Shown here: one piece after another, positions 1-8,626 of the stretch
Layout: every line of letters starts with the position of its first letter
Position numbering within the stretch: the stretch's first letter is position 1
Source of the DNA: JSC-12 sp033764965
Lineage (GTDB): Bacteria > Cyanobacteriota > Cyanobacteriia > Leptolyngbyales > Leptolyngbyaceae
Length of the DNA: 64,000 bases
Direction of reading: 5' to 3'
NCBI GenBank assembly: GCA_033764965.1
Contig: JANRIN010000130.1
Location: 3,026-67,025, forward strand
The notes under the pieces: generated by a model
Databases searched by the model: none
The model's input: the letters and a program-made list of their open reading frames with translations, nothing else
Told to the model about the DNA's origin: nothing
Made by a program: the position numbers and the translations under genes

Positions 1-1
1 G

Positions 2-616
2 CAGAACAGCGACAGCGAACCGAAAGGACTGGTGATGGTGCCACTAGCCATTTACAGTGCGATGACGGGCGATCAAACAGTCGATGTCATCCAGGTCAGT
101 CCTTACGATCTGAGAAATCTAGAAACTTTGGGCGATCAAGCAGAAGCGCTCCTCAAACAACGCCATCCAGGTCGGGAAACCTGGCACTTCAACAATGCGG
201 AAGATATCCTGGAGCAGCAACGCACGTTAGATATGGCTGCTCAAGCGCTCTCTGTGGTTGCCGTGATTTCTTTGCTAATTGGTGGCGTTGGGATTGCCAA
301 CGTGATGATTAGTGCGGTGACTGAGCGGATTCCTGAAATTGGCTTACGTCGAGCGATCGGGGCAACCAAACTGGATGTCATGGTGCAATTTATTCTGGAA
401 GCGTCAGTGCTGAGTCTGGTGGGAGGTACGACCGCTCTTGTCACGGTTCATGGCTTAACGGTCGTGATTGCAGACACTTTCGATTTGCCCTATACCTTCG
501 ATTCCACCACCGCCGCGATCGCCCTCAGTTCTGCCTTGATCGTGGGCATTGGTGCCGGACTACCTCCCGCGCTGCGAGCCAGCCACATCGATCCGGTAGT
601 TGCCCTGCGGTCTTAG
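2..616 (+). CDS. ABC transporter permease, MacB/FtsX type (C-terminal part, starts before the window)
   Basis: The reading frame is open from base 2, so this is the 3' end of a gene whose start lies upstream. What remains is a periplasmic segment followed by the typical FtsX-fold ending: a membrane helix around VVAVISLLIGGVGIANVMI, the cytoplasmic coupling loop IPEIGLRRAIGATKLDVMVQ, a second helix, and a third helix ending in the near-universal DPVVALR(S/Y) tail. The IPEIGLRRAIGA loop is the hallmark of MacB-type permeases that contact the ATPase. The family exports peptides, antibiotics or lipoproteins by a mechanotransmission mechanism; the substrate cannot be told here. The partner ATPase and membrane-fusion protein would be expected just upstream, outside the window. 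Family assignment is firm, substrate unknown. Confidence 0.9.
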   Translation, partial: QNSDSEPKGLVMVPLAIYSAMTGDQTVDVIQVSPYDLRNLETLGDQAEALLKQRHPGRETWHFNNAEDILEQQRTLDMAAQALSVVAVISLLIGGVGIANVMISAVTERIPEIGLRRAIGATKLDVMVQFILEASVLSLVGGTTALVTVHGLTVVIADTFDLPYTFDSTTAAIALSSALIVGIGAGLPPALRASHIDPVVALRS

Positions 617-650
617 AATCACAAGACCTACAAAGCAAGAGCTACAAATA

Positions 651-731
651 CAGGCAGGCTACACTCAAGAAGCTGCCGATCGCTTGGCGACAAAACTGCG
701 AGAATTGGGATTAGATCCAGATCAACTCTAG
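651..731 (+). pseudogene. Orphan C-terminal tail resembling a Uma2-family protein
   Basis: Between the ABC permease stop and ftsH there is a short open stretch ending in a TAG at 729-731 whose last residues read EAADRLATKLRELGLDPDQL. This is the characteristic coiled-coil ending of cyanobacterial Uma2 (DUF820) proteins; the intact Uma2 gene at 55484-56191 ends in the closely similar ARLAEQLRSLGVDPNA. No start codon or PD-(D/E)XK core precedes it, so it is read as a remnant of a deleted or recombined Uma2 gene. The similarity is by eye and short, so chance cannot be fully excluded. Confidence 0.5.
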
Positions 732-828
732 CAATCGCCAGATAGTTGCATCCCAGGAAGTCCCGATTTTCTGAGAGTACGTTAAGATTAGTTAACACAG
801 TTAGAATAGATAAAATGCTCCGCATCAT

Positions 829-836
829 AAAGGAGG
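829..836 (+). promoter_or_regulatory. Strong Shine-Dalgarno for ftsH
   Basis: The sequence AAAGGAGG lies about ten bases before a GTG at 847 and fixes that GTG as the ftsH start. It is one of the strongest ribosome sites in the window, consistent with a well-expressed core gene. Confidence 0.7.
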
Positions 837-846
837 ACAGACCCCG

Positions 847-2721
847 GTGAATAAGCGGTGGAGAAATGTTGGATTATACGCATTGCTGGCGATCGTGGTA
901 ATTTCGCTGGCAACGTCATTTTTTGGTGGTGGACAGGCTCCGACCAGAGATACCGTACCTGTGAGCGACTTTTTGACCACGGTAGAAGCGGGCAAGCCTG
1001 CCAAAGTTAACGAGGAAAATACAAAAATTCCTAAAGTTCGCATTAGTGCCGATCGATCCCAGGCACGTTATCGCAGTGGAGATACAGAGTACATCGTCAA
1101 TTTGCCTCCCAATGACCCTGAGTTGGTCAATATTTTGACGAAAAACGGAGTAGACATTTCCGTGATGCCTCAATCTGAAGGAGGCGACTTCTGGTTCAGA
1201 GTACTGAGCAGTCTCTTCTTCCCAATTTTGCTGCTGGTGGGTCTGTTTTTCTTGCTGCGCCGCGCTCAGAATGGTCCTGGCAGTCAGGCAATGAACTTTG
1301 GTAAGTCCAAAGCACGAGTTCAAATGGAGCCTCAGACTCAGGTAACCTTCGGGGACGTTGCCGGAATTGACCAGGCAAAGCTGGAACTGAACGAAGTGGT
1401 GGACTTTTTGAAGAACGCCGATCGCTTCACGGCGGTTGGTGCAAAGATTCCCAAGGGGGTTCTGCTGGTGGGTCCTCCCGGAACTGGTAAAACTCTTTTG
1501 GCTCGTGCCGTTGCGGGTGAGGCGGGTGTACCCTTCTTCTCCATCTCCGGTTCAGAATTCGTGGAGATGTTTGTGGGTGTGGGTGCGTCTCGCGTGCGTG
1601 ACCTGTTTGAGCAGGCGAAGGCAAACGCTCCCTGTATCGTTTTCATTGATGAAATTGATGCCGTGGGTCGTCAACGGGGTGCTGGCTTAGGCGGTGGTAA
1701 CGACGAGCGGGAACAAACCTTGAACCAGTTGTTGACTGAGATGGATGGGTTTGAAGGCAACACCGGCATCATCATCATCGCAGCCACTAACCGTCCGGAT
1801 GTGTTGGATGCAGCCCTGCTTCGTCCCGGTCGGTTTGACCGTCAAGTGGTGGTCGATCGCCCCGATTACGCCGGTCGTCTGGAAATTCTGCGGGTTCATG
1901 CTCGTGGCAAAACCCTGGCGAAAGATGTGGATCTGGAGAAGATTGCCCGTCGGACTCCCGGTTTTACTGGAGCAGATCTGTCTAACCTGCTGAAAGAAGC
2001 GGCAATTCTGGCGGCTCGGCGTAACCTGACCGAGATTTCAATGGACGAAGTGAATGATGCGATCGATCGTGTTCTCGCAGGTCCAGAAAAAAAGGATCGA
2101 GTCATGAGCGAAAAGCGGAAAGAATTGGTGGCTTACCACGAAGCAGGTCATGCTGTCGTAGGTGCTTTGATGCCGGATTTTGATCCAGTTCAAAAGGTTA
2201 GTATCATTCCTCGTGGTCGAGCAGGCGGTTTGACCTGGTTCACTCCCAGCGAAGACCGGATGGATTCGGGATTGTTTTCCCGCTCCTACCTGCAAAACAA
2301 GATGGCAGTAGCGTTAGGTGGTCGGATTGCCGAAGAGATCATCTTTGGTGAGGAAGAAGTGACCACAGGTGCTTCCAGTGACCTGCAAGAGGTGGCACGG
2401 TTGGCACGGCAGATGGTGACTCGTTTTGGCATGAGCGATCGCTTAGGTCCTGTGGCGTTGGGTCGTCAGCAAGGCAATATGTTCCTGGGTCGTGACATCG
2501 CATCTGAGCGGGACTTCTCGGAAGAGACCGCCGCCGCGATCGACGATGAGGTTCGCAACTTGGTCGATCAAGCCTATCGTCGAGCAAAAGCCGTTCTGAC
2601 TCAAAACCGTGCCGTGCTGGATCGGTTGGCAGCGATGCTGGTTGAGAAAGAAACCGTGGATGCGGAAGAACTGCAAGACCTATTGGCGAATAGCGACGTT
2701 AGAGTTGCCTCGATCGCTTAA
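847..2721 (+). CDS. ftsH: ATP-dependent zinc metalloprotease FtsH (FtsH3 type)
   Basis: Membrane-anchored AAA+ protease that degrades damaged membrane proteins such as photosystem II D1 and regulatory proteins. The 624-residue protein has an N-terminal helix (about 8-26), a short exposed domain, a second helix (about 122-138), Walker A GPPGTGKT at 209-216, Walker B IVFIDEID at 264-271, the second region of homology around 309-335, and the zinc site HEAGH at 431-435. The opening MNKRWRN(V/A)GLYALL and the overall sequence match what I recall of Synechocystis FtsH3 (Slr1604), the essential isoform that pairs with FtsH1 and FtsH2. The N-terminal domain is slightly longer than that homologue, around residues 50-75. 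GTG start is chosen because of the AAAGGAGG at 829-836. Monocistronic: followed by a hairpin terminator at 2754-2787. Confidence 0.97.
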   Translation: MNKRWRNVGLYALLAIVVISLATSFFGGGQAPTRDTVPVSDFLTTVEAGKPAKVNEENTKIPKVRISADRSQARYRSGDTEYIVNLPPNDPELVNILTKNGVDISVMPQSEGGDFWFRVLSSLFFPILLLVGLFFLLRRAQNGPGSQAMNFGKSKARVQMEPQTQVTFGDVAGIDQAKLELNEVVDFLKNADRFTAVGAKIPKGVLLVGPPGTGKTLLARAVAGEAGVPFFSISGSEFVEMFVGVGASRVRDLFEQAKANAPCIVFIDEIDAVGRQRGAGLGGGNDEREQTLNQLLTEMDGFEGNTGIIIIAATNRPDVLDAALLRPGRFDRQVVVDRPDYAGRLEILRVHARGKTLAKDVDLEKIARRTPGFTGADLSNLLKEAAILAARRNLTEISMDEVNDAIDRVLAGPEKKDRVMSEKRKELVAYHEAGHAVVGALMPDFDPVQKVSIIPRGRAGGLTWFTPSEDRMDSGLFSRSYLQNKMAVALGGRIAEEIIFGEEEVTTGASSDLQEVARLARQMVTRFGMSDRLGPVALGRQQGNMFLGRDIASERDFSEETAAAIDDEVRNLVDQAYRRAKAVLTQNRAVLDRLAAMLVEKETVDAEELQDLLANSDVRVASIA

Positions 2722-2753
2722 GCCTAGAAGTCTGGCTGATTGAATCGGTAAAT

Positions 2754-2787
2754 AAAAAGGCAGTCTATTTTTCTGGACTGCCTTTTT
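2754..2787. terminator. Bidirectional intrinsic terminator between ftsH and the convergent DUF2382 gene
   Basis: A perfect 12-bp stem, AAAAAGGCAGTC at 2754-2765 and GACTGCCTTTTT at 2776-2787, closes a 10-base loop. A T run follows on the plus strand and, by symmetry, on the minus strand too, so it can end transcription of both convergent genes. Confidence 0.85.
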
Positions 2788-2809
2788 TATGAGTTTTGGG
2801 TTGGTTCTG

Positions 2810-5704
2810 CTATTGCACCTGGCTACAGCGATCCAGCCACTCCTGATAAGCTTTCTGCAACTTTGGATCGTCCAGTTCAACTTCAATGCGAACCTTTTTA
2901 CAGCGATGCCGTAATGTTTTCGCGATCGCATCCAGCACATAGCTTGCTGTTCTGGCAGACTTAAACTCACCACTCACCAGAGTTGATCCGGTTGCTCCAG
3001 GAACCTCTAGGTTGTCCAATACTCCCTGGCTCAAATCGACTTCTGCCAGGGTTTTAGGATCATCTCCCACCTGTTCGATTATGAGTTTTTCGTAGCGTAC
3101 AGGCACCTGAACCATACGAGTTTCAATGCGTTTGCGAACCACTACTTCCCCCACCTTACGGCGCTCGTATTCTACTTTCAGCCGTTCTTCCAGCAAAGGC
3201 ACGATCGCATCTACGGTGTCAGAAGTCAGCACCGTTTCGACGCTTTGCAGATCGTCTGTTGCGGTCAGGTCAGCCGCTATTTCATCTCCAGGCAGATCGT
3301 AAGTTTCAGCGGGAATGCTCTCTAAGCCAAATTCTGGCTCCGTCAGACCCGCTTCAACAGTTGCGGGTTCCGCCCCAGAAGGACGATCGCCTATAAAGGA
3401 GAGTTCGTTGGTGGGTAGGGGAATGGGAGCGCTACTTAGTTCCAGTTCGTCCAGGTTGATGGCTGGAGGCGCAGGTAAATCAACTGCAAAATCGGGAGCA
3501 CCATCAGGTTCGCCAGTTTCTAAACTTGAGGCTGCATCCAGGTTGAAGTCTTCCGCAGGCGGAGATAAGTCTGCCAGGTTCAAATCTGGCAAAGCATTAG
3601 AAGACTCGCTCAGATCAAAATCTAAATCTGGTTCTGCTGGACTGGAAGACTCGCTCAGATCAAAATCTAAGGCTGATTCTGCTGGGCTGGAAGATTCGCC
3701 CAAGTCAAAATCTAAGGCTGATTCTGGTTGTGCTTGACTCAAAAACTCAGTGGACGGGTTCGACTCTAAGCTGAAATCGGGCAATCCCGCCGATTCATCA
3801 AAGCTGAACGATTCAATGTTGTCGGCAGTATCTAGATCTGAAGCAGCTAAATCTGAAGTATCTAAACCCACGGCAACATCGGGTTCATCAAAATTGAGCG
3901 GAGCAGGTTCCGCCGACTCTGGGGTAAAGTCTAAATCTGCCAGACTGGAAATAGTTTCAAGATCGGCATCGGTTTCGTCGCCATCTTCAGTAAAAACGAT
4001 CGCATCTGAGTCGCCCACTAAATCATCTTGAGCCGTATTCAGAGTCAGATCCAGTGCCGACAAATCCTCATCTGCGCTCAAAGCGATTTCATCTAGGGAA
4101 TCTACCGACGGCTGAGGCTCATCGAAATCCAACTCAGACAAACTCAAGTCGGCTGGTGGACTTTCTGTTGGCTGATCAAAATCTAGAGATGCAAAGGTGT
4201 CTGTTGCAGCCAACTCATCGATTAGGTCTGAGTCTAATTCAGAGTCAGTGAAGGATAAACCAGGCAAATCACCACTAGGCTCTGGCGGGTTAGCGAAAGA
4301 CAGATCATTAGTTGTGTCATGGTCTTCTAGCTCAAAGCTCAGATCGGTCAGAGGTGGCTCTGCCTGAGCGTCAACATCACCAAAATCCAGGGCAGATAAA
4401 TTGTCGATCGAGGGTTCTGGAGACGACTCTGAAGGCAACTCTAAGGATGAAAATTCGACAGAGGGCAGATCAAACTCCTGATTGATCTCGCTCAGTTCTG
4501 GCAAGGGTGGCAACTCAGCAGCAGGCTCAGCGGGGGCTAAATCCTCCAGGGCAAAATCTTCTGGCAGGGGATTCGCGTCAACATCGCCAAAATCCAGTTC
4601 GGCTAAATTGTCTACTGGGGATGGTGCTGTAGGCTCGTCCAAAGAACCATTCAGGTTCAGGGGATCTGCTTGTTCTGGCTCGATCGCCATGATGCGGTCA
4701 AAATCTGCCCATTGATCATCGACATCAGAGGACGTGTCGCTGTCAAAACCAAGGTCGGGTAACTCTTCTGCCTCAGAGTTGGCTGCAACAGTTTCGTCGA
4801 TCGCCAGACTCAAATCAGGCAACTCTTCAGCGGGGGGAGAGGTGGGCGTATCTGCCAGCGTAAACTCCTCAACCGATTGGGCTTCGTTGGCAAATTCCAA
4901 TTCTTCAATGGGAGGAGAGGTGGGTGTATCCGCCAGCGTAAATTCTTCTAGAGGTCGGGCTTCATTGGGAAGTTCTAGCTCAAACAAATCATCGGCTGCA
5001 TTCGACGTTGACGGGTCGCTGGGAAGTTCTAGCTCAAACAGATCCGTGGGCGCTTCTAGGGTTAATGGGTCTGCCGCAGTTTCTAATTCAAATAAATCGT
5101 TGGCTGTATCCAGGCTCGTCGAATCGTTTGGCAACTCCAGTTCGAACAAGTCATCTGCTGCCGTATCATTTGCCGAACCAAAGGATGGCGTATCTTCTTG
5201 GAACTCTAAAAAGTCCAGGGTATCTGTCGTGGTGGAAGCGATCGGCTCCTGTGGGGGTTCCATCACATCCAGGCTGAAATCAGGACTGACAGCGGCTGGC
5301 GGTGGTGGCGCAGAAATCTGATCGACTGACAACTCTTCATCGATCGGCTGCGGCGGGACTGGCTCATCTGGCAGTAAGTACTCTGGCAGATACTGCACAT
5401 CGGCTTTGGTGATGTCTACAAAGACGGACTGAGTTTGCACACTGACTTTTTTGATGCGTCGTCCGTTTAACAACACGGAAGATGGTTGTTCCTGGGTGTC
5501 GGGTTGGGCGATGACCAAATTGAGTTGATGCCCAGCATCCAGAATCAGGTCAGTGATTTCGCCGATCGGTTGCCCTAGCTCATCAATAACCGTAAAGTTC
5601 TTTAACTTTCCCCTCAAGTTATTGAGGTTATCCAACAATGTCTTGAGACGATCGGACTCCGGCTCTGCGGGGTCGTTCGGTCTTGCAGAAGATTGATAGT
5701 ACAT
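2810..5704 (-). CDS. Large acidic PRC-barrel / DUF2382 protein
   Basis: A 964-residue protein in three parts. Residues about 30-120 form a PRC-barrel-like domain (LGQPIGEITDLILDAGHQLN). Residues about 120-800 are a very acidic, Ser/Pro-rich, presumably disordered region built from degenerate repeats such as DDLFELELPND, EEFTLADTPTSPP, LDFGDVDA and LDFDLSESSSPAE. The C-terminal part contains a DUF2382-type domain (VPLLEERLKVEYERRKVGE ... VPVRYEKLIIEQ) and an ending similar to cyanobacterial DUF2382 proteins. No signal peptide or membrane helix is visible. PRC-barrel and DUF2382 domains often co-occur in stress-associated proteins, but the biochemical role is unknown. It precedes no other gene on its strand before the terminator, and the small DUF2382 gene at 5755-5982 lies immediately upstream, so the two may be cotranscribed. 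Confidence 0.85.
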   Translation of the reverse strand: MYYQSSARPNDPAEPESDRLKTLLDNLNNLRGKLKNFTVIDELGQPIGEITDLILDAGHQLNLVIAQPDTQEQPSSVLLNGRRIKKVSVQTQSVFVDITKADVQYLPEYLLPDEPVPPQPIDEELSVDQISAPPPPAAVSPDFSLDVMEPPQEPIASTTTDTLDFLEFQEDTPSFGSANDTAADDLFELELPNDSTSLDTANDLFELETAADPLTLEAPTDLFELELPSDPSTSNAADDLFELELPNEARPLEEFTLADTPTSPPIEELEFANEAQSVEEFTLADTPTSPPAEELPDLSLAIDETVAANSEAEELPDLGFDSDTSSDVDDQWADFDRIMAIEPEQADPLNLNGSLDEPTAPSPVDNLAELDFGDVDANPLPEDFALEDLAPAEPAAELPPLPELSEINQEFDLPSVEFSSLELPSESSPEPSIDNLSALDFGDVDAQAEPPLTDLSFELEDHDTTNDLSFANPPEPSGDLPGLSFTDSELDSDLIDELAATDTFASLDFDQPTESPPADLSLSELDFDEPQPSVDSLDEIALSADEDLSALDLTLNTAQDDLVGDSDAIVFTEDGDETDADLETISSLADLDFTPESAEPAPLNFDEPDVAVGLDTSDLAASDLDTADNIESFSFDESAGLPDFSLESNPSTEFLSQAQPESALDFDLGESSSPAESALDFDLSESSSPAEPDLDFDLSESSNALPDLNLADLSPPAEDFNLDAASSLETGEPDGAPDFAVDLPAPPAINLDELELSSAPIPLPTNELSFIGDRPSGAEPATVEAGLTEPEFGLESIPAETYDLPGDEIAADLTATDDLQSVETVLTSDTVDAIVPLLEERLKVEYERRKVGEVVVRKRIETRMVQVPVRYEKLIIEQVGDDPKTLAEVDLSQGVLDNLEVPGATGSTLVSGEFKSARTASYVLDAIAKTLRHRCKKVRIEVELDDPKLQKAYQEWLDRCSQVQ
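3600..3734 (-). repeat. 45-bp in-frame tandem repeat (three copies) inside the acidic protein
   Basis: Units starting at 3600, 3645 and 3690 are nearly identical at the DNA level and each encodes 15 residues of the type LDFDLSESSSPAE plus two. The third copy is more diverged. Period of exactly 15 codons keeps the frame and points to expansion by slippage or recombination. Confidence 0.8.
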
Positions 5705-5754
5705 TTTCCTGCATGGCTAAGGGACAACTTTGGCTCTAACTGAAGAACCTGAAA

Positions 5755-5982
5755 TTAAGGCTGAGGCTCAGCCGATTCCTGCATCAAGATTTTCTTGATC
5801 TGGACTTGTTCTCGAACTACAACAGCGCGATCGAACTTCGGAATTTCTTCGTAAACTTCGATCCGCATCACTTCTCCTTCAGTGAGCTGAACCTCCCCAC
5901 GGTCTTCTTCGCGAGGCGCAGAAACCGCAGAGGGGGAAACTTGATCCGCATTGGAATAGGCTGAAGGAAATTCAGAATTCAT
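5755..5982 (-). CDS. Small DUF2382-like protein
   Basis: About 75 residues. The second half, GEVMRIEVYEEIPKFDRAVVVREQVQI, has the alternating pattern of one DUF2382 repeat (YEE.P..... VVREEV.I.K). The N-terminal 30 residues are Ser/Pro-rich and not conserved-looking. The longest frame opens at a TTG at 6009; the ATG at 5982 is preferred, though neither has a clear Shine-Dalgarno. The gene is 50 bp upstream of the large DUF2382 gene on the same strand, so a two-gene operon with a shared domain type is likely. Function unknown. Confidence 0.65.
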   Translation of the reverse strand: MNSEFPSAYSNADQVSPSAVSAPREEDRGEVQLTEGEVMRIEVYEEIPKFDRAVVVREQVQIKKILMQESAEPQP

Positions 5983-6261
5983 ATTCAAAACCAGACTTGT
6001 GTGCAACAAAAGTACTGAGCGCTGAATGTGCTTACCATGATATTAAAGATTTTCTAATTAGACGTTTTTTCTAGTGGTGGCACATGACACACAGAATTTG
6101 ATTTAGAGTGCCCTGTTTATTGGGAGACGATCGATGCAATTCACAAAGGATCATGAATTCAATAAAACGGAATAGTCACCGCGTCTGGCTGCCCCAACCC
6201 CTAACCCCTGTTCCCTGTTCCAATCTGAAGCATTTGCCCATTTGCCCAAATCTTGCCAAGT

Positions 6262-6891
6262 ATGACCATTCCGCCCTGGCTTCACAGCATTCGCCAGTCG
6301 AAAGTAATTGCGGTGATTCGCACCCCTTGTTTTGAATGGGGTTTGCCAATGGCGAAAGCCGTCGTTGCGGGGGGAATTTCCATTGTTGAAATTACCTGGA
6401 ATAGCGATCGCCCAGCAGCATTAATTCAGCAACTACGGACGGAATTACCCCATAGCCTGATCGGTGCCGGAACCTTGCTGACAGTGGATCAGCTTGAGCA
6501 GGCGATCGCGGCTGGAGCACAGTTTTTATTCACTCCCCACGTCAATCCGCAACTAATCACAACGGCAGTTGAGAGCAACATCCCCCTCGTTGCCGGTGCC
6601 CTCACGCCCACCGAAATTGTCACCGCCTGGCAGGCAGGGGCAACCTGCGTCAAAGTTTTTCCGGTACAGGCAGTAGGTGGTGCGGCTTATATTCGCAACT
6701 TACAAGGTCCCCTGGGTGATATTCCACTCATCCCCACAGGAGGTGTGACTTTGGATAACACAGCGACATTTTTGCAAGCAGGGGCGATCGCGGTTGGGCT
6801 ATCGGGTGACTTGTTTCCGCAGCAAGCAATGCAAGCGAACCATTGGGATGAAATTACCCACCGCGCCGCGAAACTCATGGCAACTCTGTAA
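6262..6891 (+). CDS. eda: Bifunctional KDPG / 4-hydroxy-2-oxoglutarate aldolase
   Basis: Class I aldolase that splits 2-keto-3-deoxy-6-phosphogluconate into pyruvate and glyceraldehyde 3-phosphate, the last step of the Entner-Doudoroff pathway, which operates in some cyanobacteria. The protein has the usual length (about 209 residues). Visible motifs are KVIAVIRTP near the start, VEITWNSDRP carrying the catalytic Glu, GAGTLLTVDQ, FTPH, and CVKVFPVQAVGG with the Schiff-base Lys, followed by the phosphate-binding IPTGGV. The longest frame starts at a TTG three codons earlier; ATG at 6262 is preferred. It stands alone, divergent from the DUF2382 gene, with about 280 bp between them. Confidence 0.93.
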   Translation: MTIPPWLHSIRQSKVIAVIRTPCFEWGLPMAKAVVAGGISIVEITWNSDRPAALIQQLRTELPHSLIGAGTLLTVDQLEQAIAAGAQFLFTPHVNPQLITTAVESNIPLVAGALTPTEIVTAWQAGATCVKVFPVQAVGGAAYIRNLQGPLGDIPLIPTGGVTLDNTATFLQAGAIAVGLSGDLFPQQAMQANHWDEITHRAAKLMATL

Positions 6892-6996
6892 CGAGATGCA
6901 AAATAATTTCAAGAAAAATAGAAAAAACCAACGCTTTACAACAATTCTGGACTAATGCTTGATTTCCTCAGCATAGGATGGGGCAAGAGTGAACCG

Positions 6997-7506
6997 ATGA
7001 AAGCAATGACTGGATTGAATCGATCCTGCCTCAATCTCTTGCTGGGTGTGGGAATGTGGTTTGGCGCTGGAGAACTAGAGTTCCAACAGGGACAAGCCCA
7101 GCCACAGCTTGTGGCGCAATACACAACCGCAATGACCAACCTCAAGCTATCCGGGCAACGCTGGATTGAGATTGATTTGTCCAGCCAGCGCTTGTATGCC
7201 TGGGAGGGCGATCGCCCCGTCTATGCCATTCTGATTTCTACCGGAAAAGCGGCAACCCCCACACCCACCGGAAAATTTGCCATTCAGTCTCGGCATCGAT
7301 ACGCCCGGATGCAAGGCTATGATTACGATGTTCCTGATGTGCCCTACACCATGTATTACTCCGGCGGATACGCCATTCACGGAGCATACTGGCATCATCG
7401 CTTTGGCACTCCCGTCAGCCACGGTTGCACCAATGTTGCAGTCAACCATGCCCGCTGGTTGTTCAATTGGGCAACGATCGGTACGCCTGTAGTGGTACAC
7501 GATTAA
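6997..7506 (+). CDS. L,D-transpeptidase (YkuD domain), secreted
   Basis: Peptidoglycan cross-linking enzyme of the YkuD family. The C-terminal two thirds carry the domain: IEIDLSSQRLYAWEGD at its beginning, then a HGAYWHHRFG segment and the active-site motif SHGCTNV with the catalytic Cys. The fold is complete and the size normal for a single-domain cyanobacterial member. Starting at ATG 6997 gives a basic n-region followed by a hydrophobic stretch (CLNLLLGVGMWFGAG), a plausible export signal; an ATG 14 codons earlier at 6955 is also possible but would put a polar segment in front of it. No neighbour gives functional context. Confidence 0.88.
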   Translation: MKAMTGLNRSCLNLLLGVGMWFGAGELEFQQGQAQPQLVAQYTTAMTNLKLSGQRWIEIDLSSQRLYAWEGDRPVYAILISTGKAATPTPTGKFAIQSRHRYARMQGYDYDVPDVPYTMYYSGGYAIHGAYWHHRFGTPVSHGCTNVAVNHARWLFNWATIGTPVVVHD

Positions 7507-7534
7507 CGTTCGAGGTAAGTAACTTTCGGAGTAA

Positions 7535-7607
7535 CGGGCTCAACAGGATTCGAACCTGTGACCGATCGCTTAGAAGGCGATTGCTCTATCCTCTGAGCTA
7601 TGAGCCC
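7535..7607 (-). tRNA. tRNA-Arg (anticodon TCT)
   Basis: Read on the minus strand the 73 bases fold as a complete cloverleaf: acceptor GGGCTCA/TGAGCCC, D arm with AGAGGATAGAGC, anticodon arm ATCGC-CTTCTAA-GCGAT with anticodon TCT, and T arm ACAGG-TTCGAAT-CCTGT. The discriminator base is G and the CCA end is not encoded. It reads AGA/AGG arginine codons. Confidence 0.95.
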
Positions 7608-7845
7608 ACACCTGATCAAAGTAATACTGTCTCTACTATAACGATCGCCTAGTTGAGAGTAGCCAACGTTCAATAACAAAGCCGTTTCAATCTTGAAGTT
7701 CTAAGTTACTCTGAACGATAGCCCCAACGTAAGGATTAACTCGGTAACTATTAATCAATCTGTCTACAGGCTATAAGCTTACAATATTCGCGTTCCGTTT
7801 AGGCAGCGATCCCTACCCCGCCCGACAGGAGTCATTTCGAGTGTC

Positions 7846-8514
7846 ATGTTTATTCTGAAACGTCAGGATGTTGAGATTTCGAGTGTTCAGCACCCAAAAC
7901 GGGACCAACAAATCCCGATCCTGACCTATCAGGGACAAACGTTTCGGTTGATTAGTGTCTTCAGCGCCGCCCAGGAAGAAGACGCTAAATCCTTCTGGCG
8001 TGATTTGACCGACAATCAGGGGAAAGCCTGTGTGTTATTGGAGGAGCCTGAACGATACAGTGTGTGGGGAAAAATCCGACTGGAGCAATTTGCCAATGAG
8101 GCGGATGACTCCCACGACACCAGTTCCAATCCGGCATTAGTCAAGGGGTGCATTCTGATGCTTCAAGCGGTCTTCATTGATGTGGAAGACTTGCTGGGCA
8201 ATCGGCAAGCAGGGTTGTTTCAAAAAGACATCTCGGATGTGTTCAAGCAGTGGCGATTTCCCCAAGCAGATACACCAGACGCGGTGAAGTATGTGTTGAC
8301 GCTGGATCCCCTGGGTTCAGGGCAGCTTCCTGCCTGGCAGGAGCACCATCTCAACACGTTGTTGCAAGAACTGCACCGCATTGGCAAGTCCTACTTTGGC
8401 AACACCAGTTTCGCACCACGGGCGATCGATGCCTTGCAGGATTTACCCGCTGCTGAACAGTCTCAATTCCAGGGCTGGTTAAACCGATCGCCCCTGGGTA
8501 AACTTTGGCGTTAG
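7846..8514 (+). CDS. Conserved cyanobacterial hypothetical protein (222 aa)
   Basis: A soluble protein opening MFILKRQDVEISSVQHPKRD with the phrase GKACVLLEEPERYSVWGK in its first half. It looks like a protein I remember as conserved across cyanobacteria (annotated Npun_F0813 family), but I am not certain of the name. No signal peptide, no membrane helix and no catalytic motif is recognisable. A weak AGGAG lies some 15 bases before the ATG. It could be cotranscribed with the membrane-protein gene 112 bp downstream. Function unknown. Confidence 0.8.
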   Translation: MFILKRQDVEISSVQHPKRDQQIPILTYQGQTFRLISVFSAAQEEDAKSFWRDLTDNQGKACVLLEEPERYSVWGKIRLEQFANEADDSHDTSSNPALVKGCILMLQAVFIDVEDLLGNRQAGLFQKDISDVFKQWRFPQADTPDAVKYVLTLDPLGSGQLPAWQEHHLNTLLQELHRIGKSYFGNTSFAPRAIDALQDLPAAEQSQFQGWLNRSPLGKLWR

Positions 8515-8626
8515 CTTGAAGAATGTTTGACAAAACGATCGCCCGTTCGCTATCTGTGTCACCCTGGCTTGAGTCACTCAGGCATGATGACTTGTTTTCG
8601 TCGCAGCTACCCTGAGAAGTAAGTAT

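Noticed and set aside
3315..5321. Several long plus-strand Ser/Lys-rich frames opposite the acidic protein
   Set aside because: They are the complement of the repeated acidic codons (GAT/GAA/CTG) of the real gene on the minus strand and lack starts with ribosome sites.
6108..6261. Short plus-strand frame before the aldolase gene
   Set aside because: It has no start context or recognisable protein and overlaps the promoter region of the eda gene; treated as spacer.
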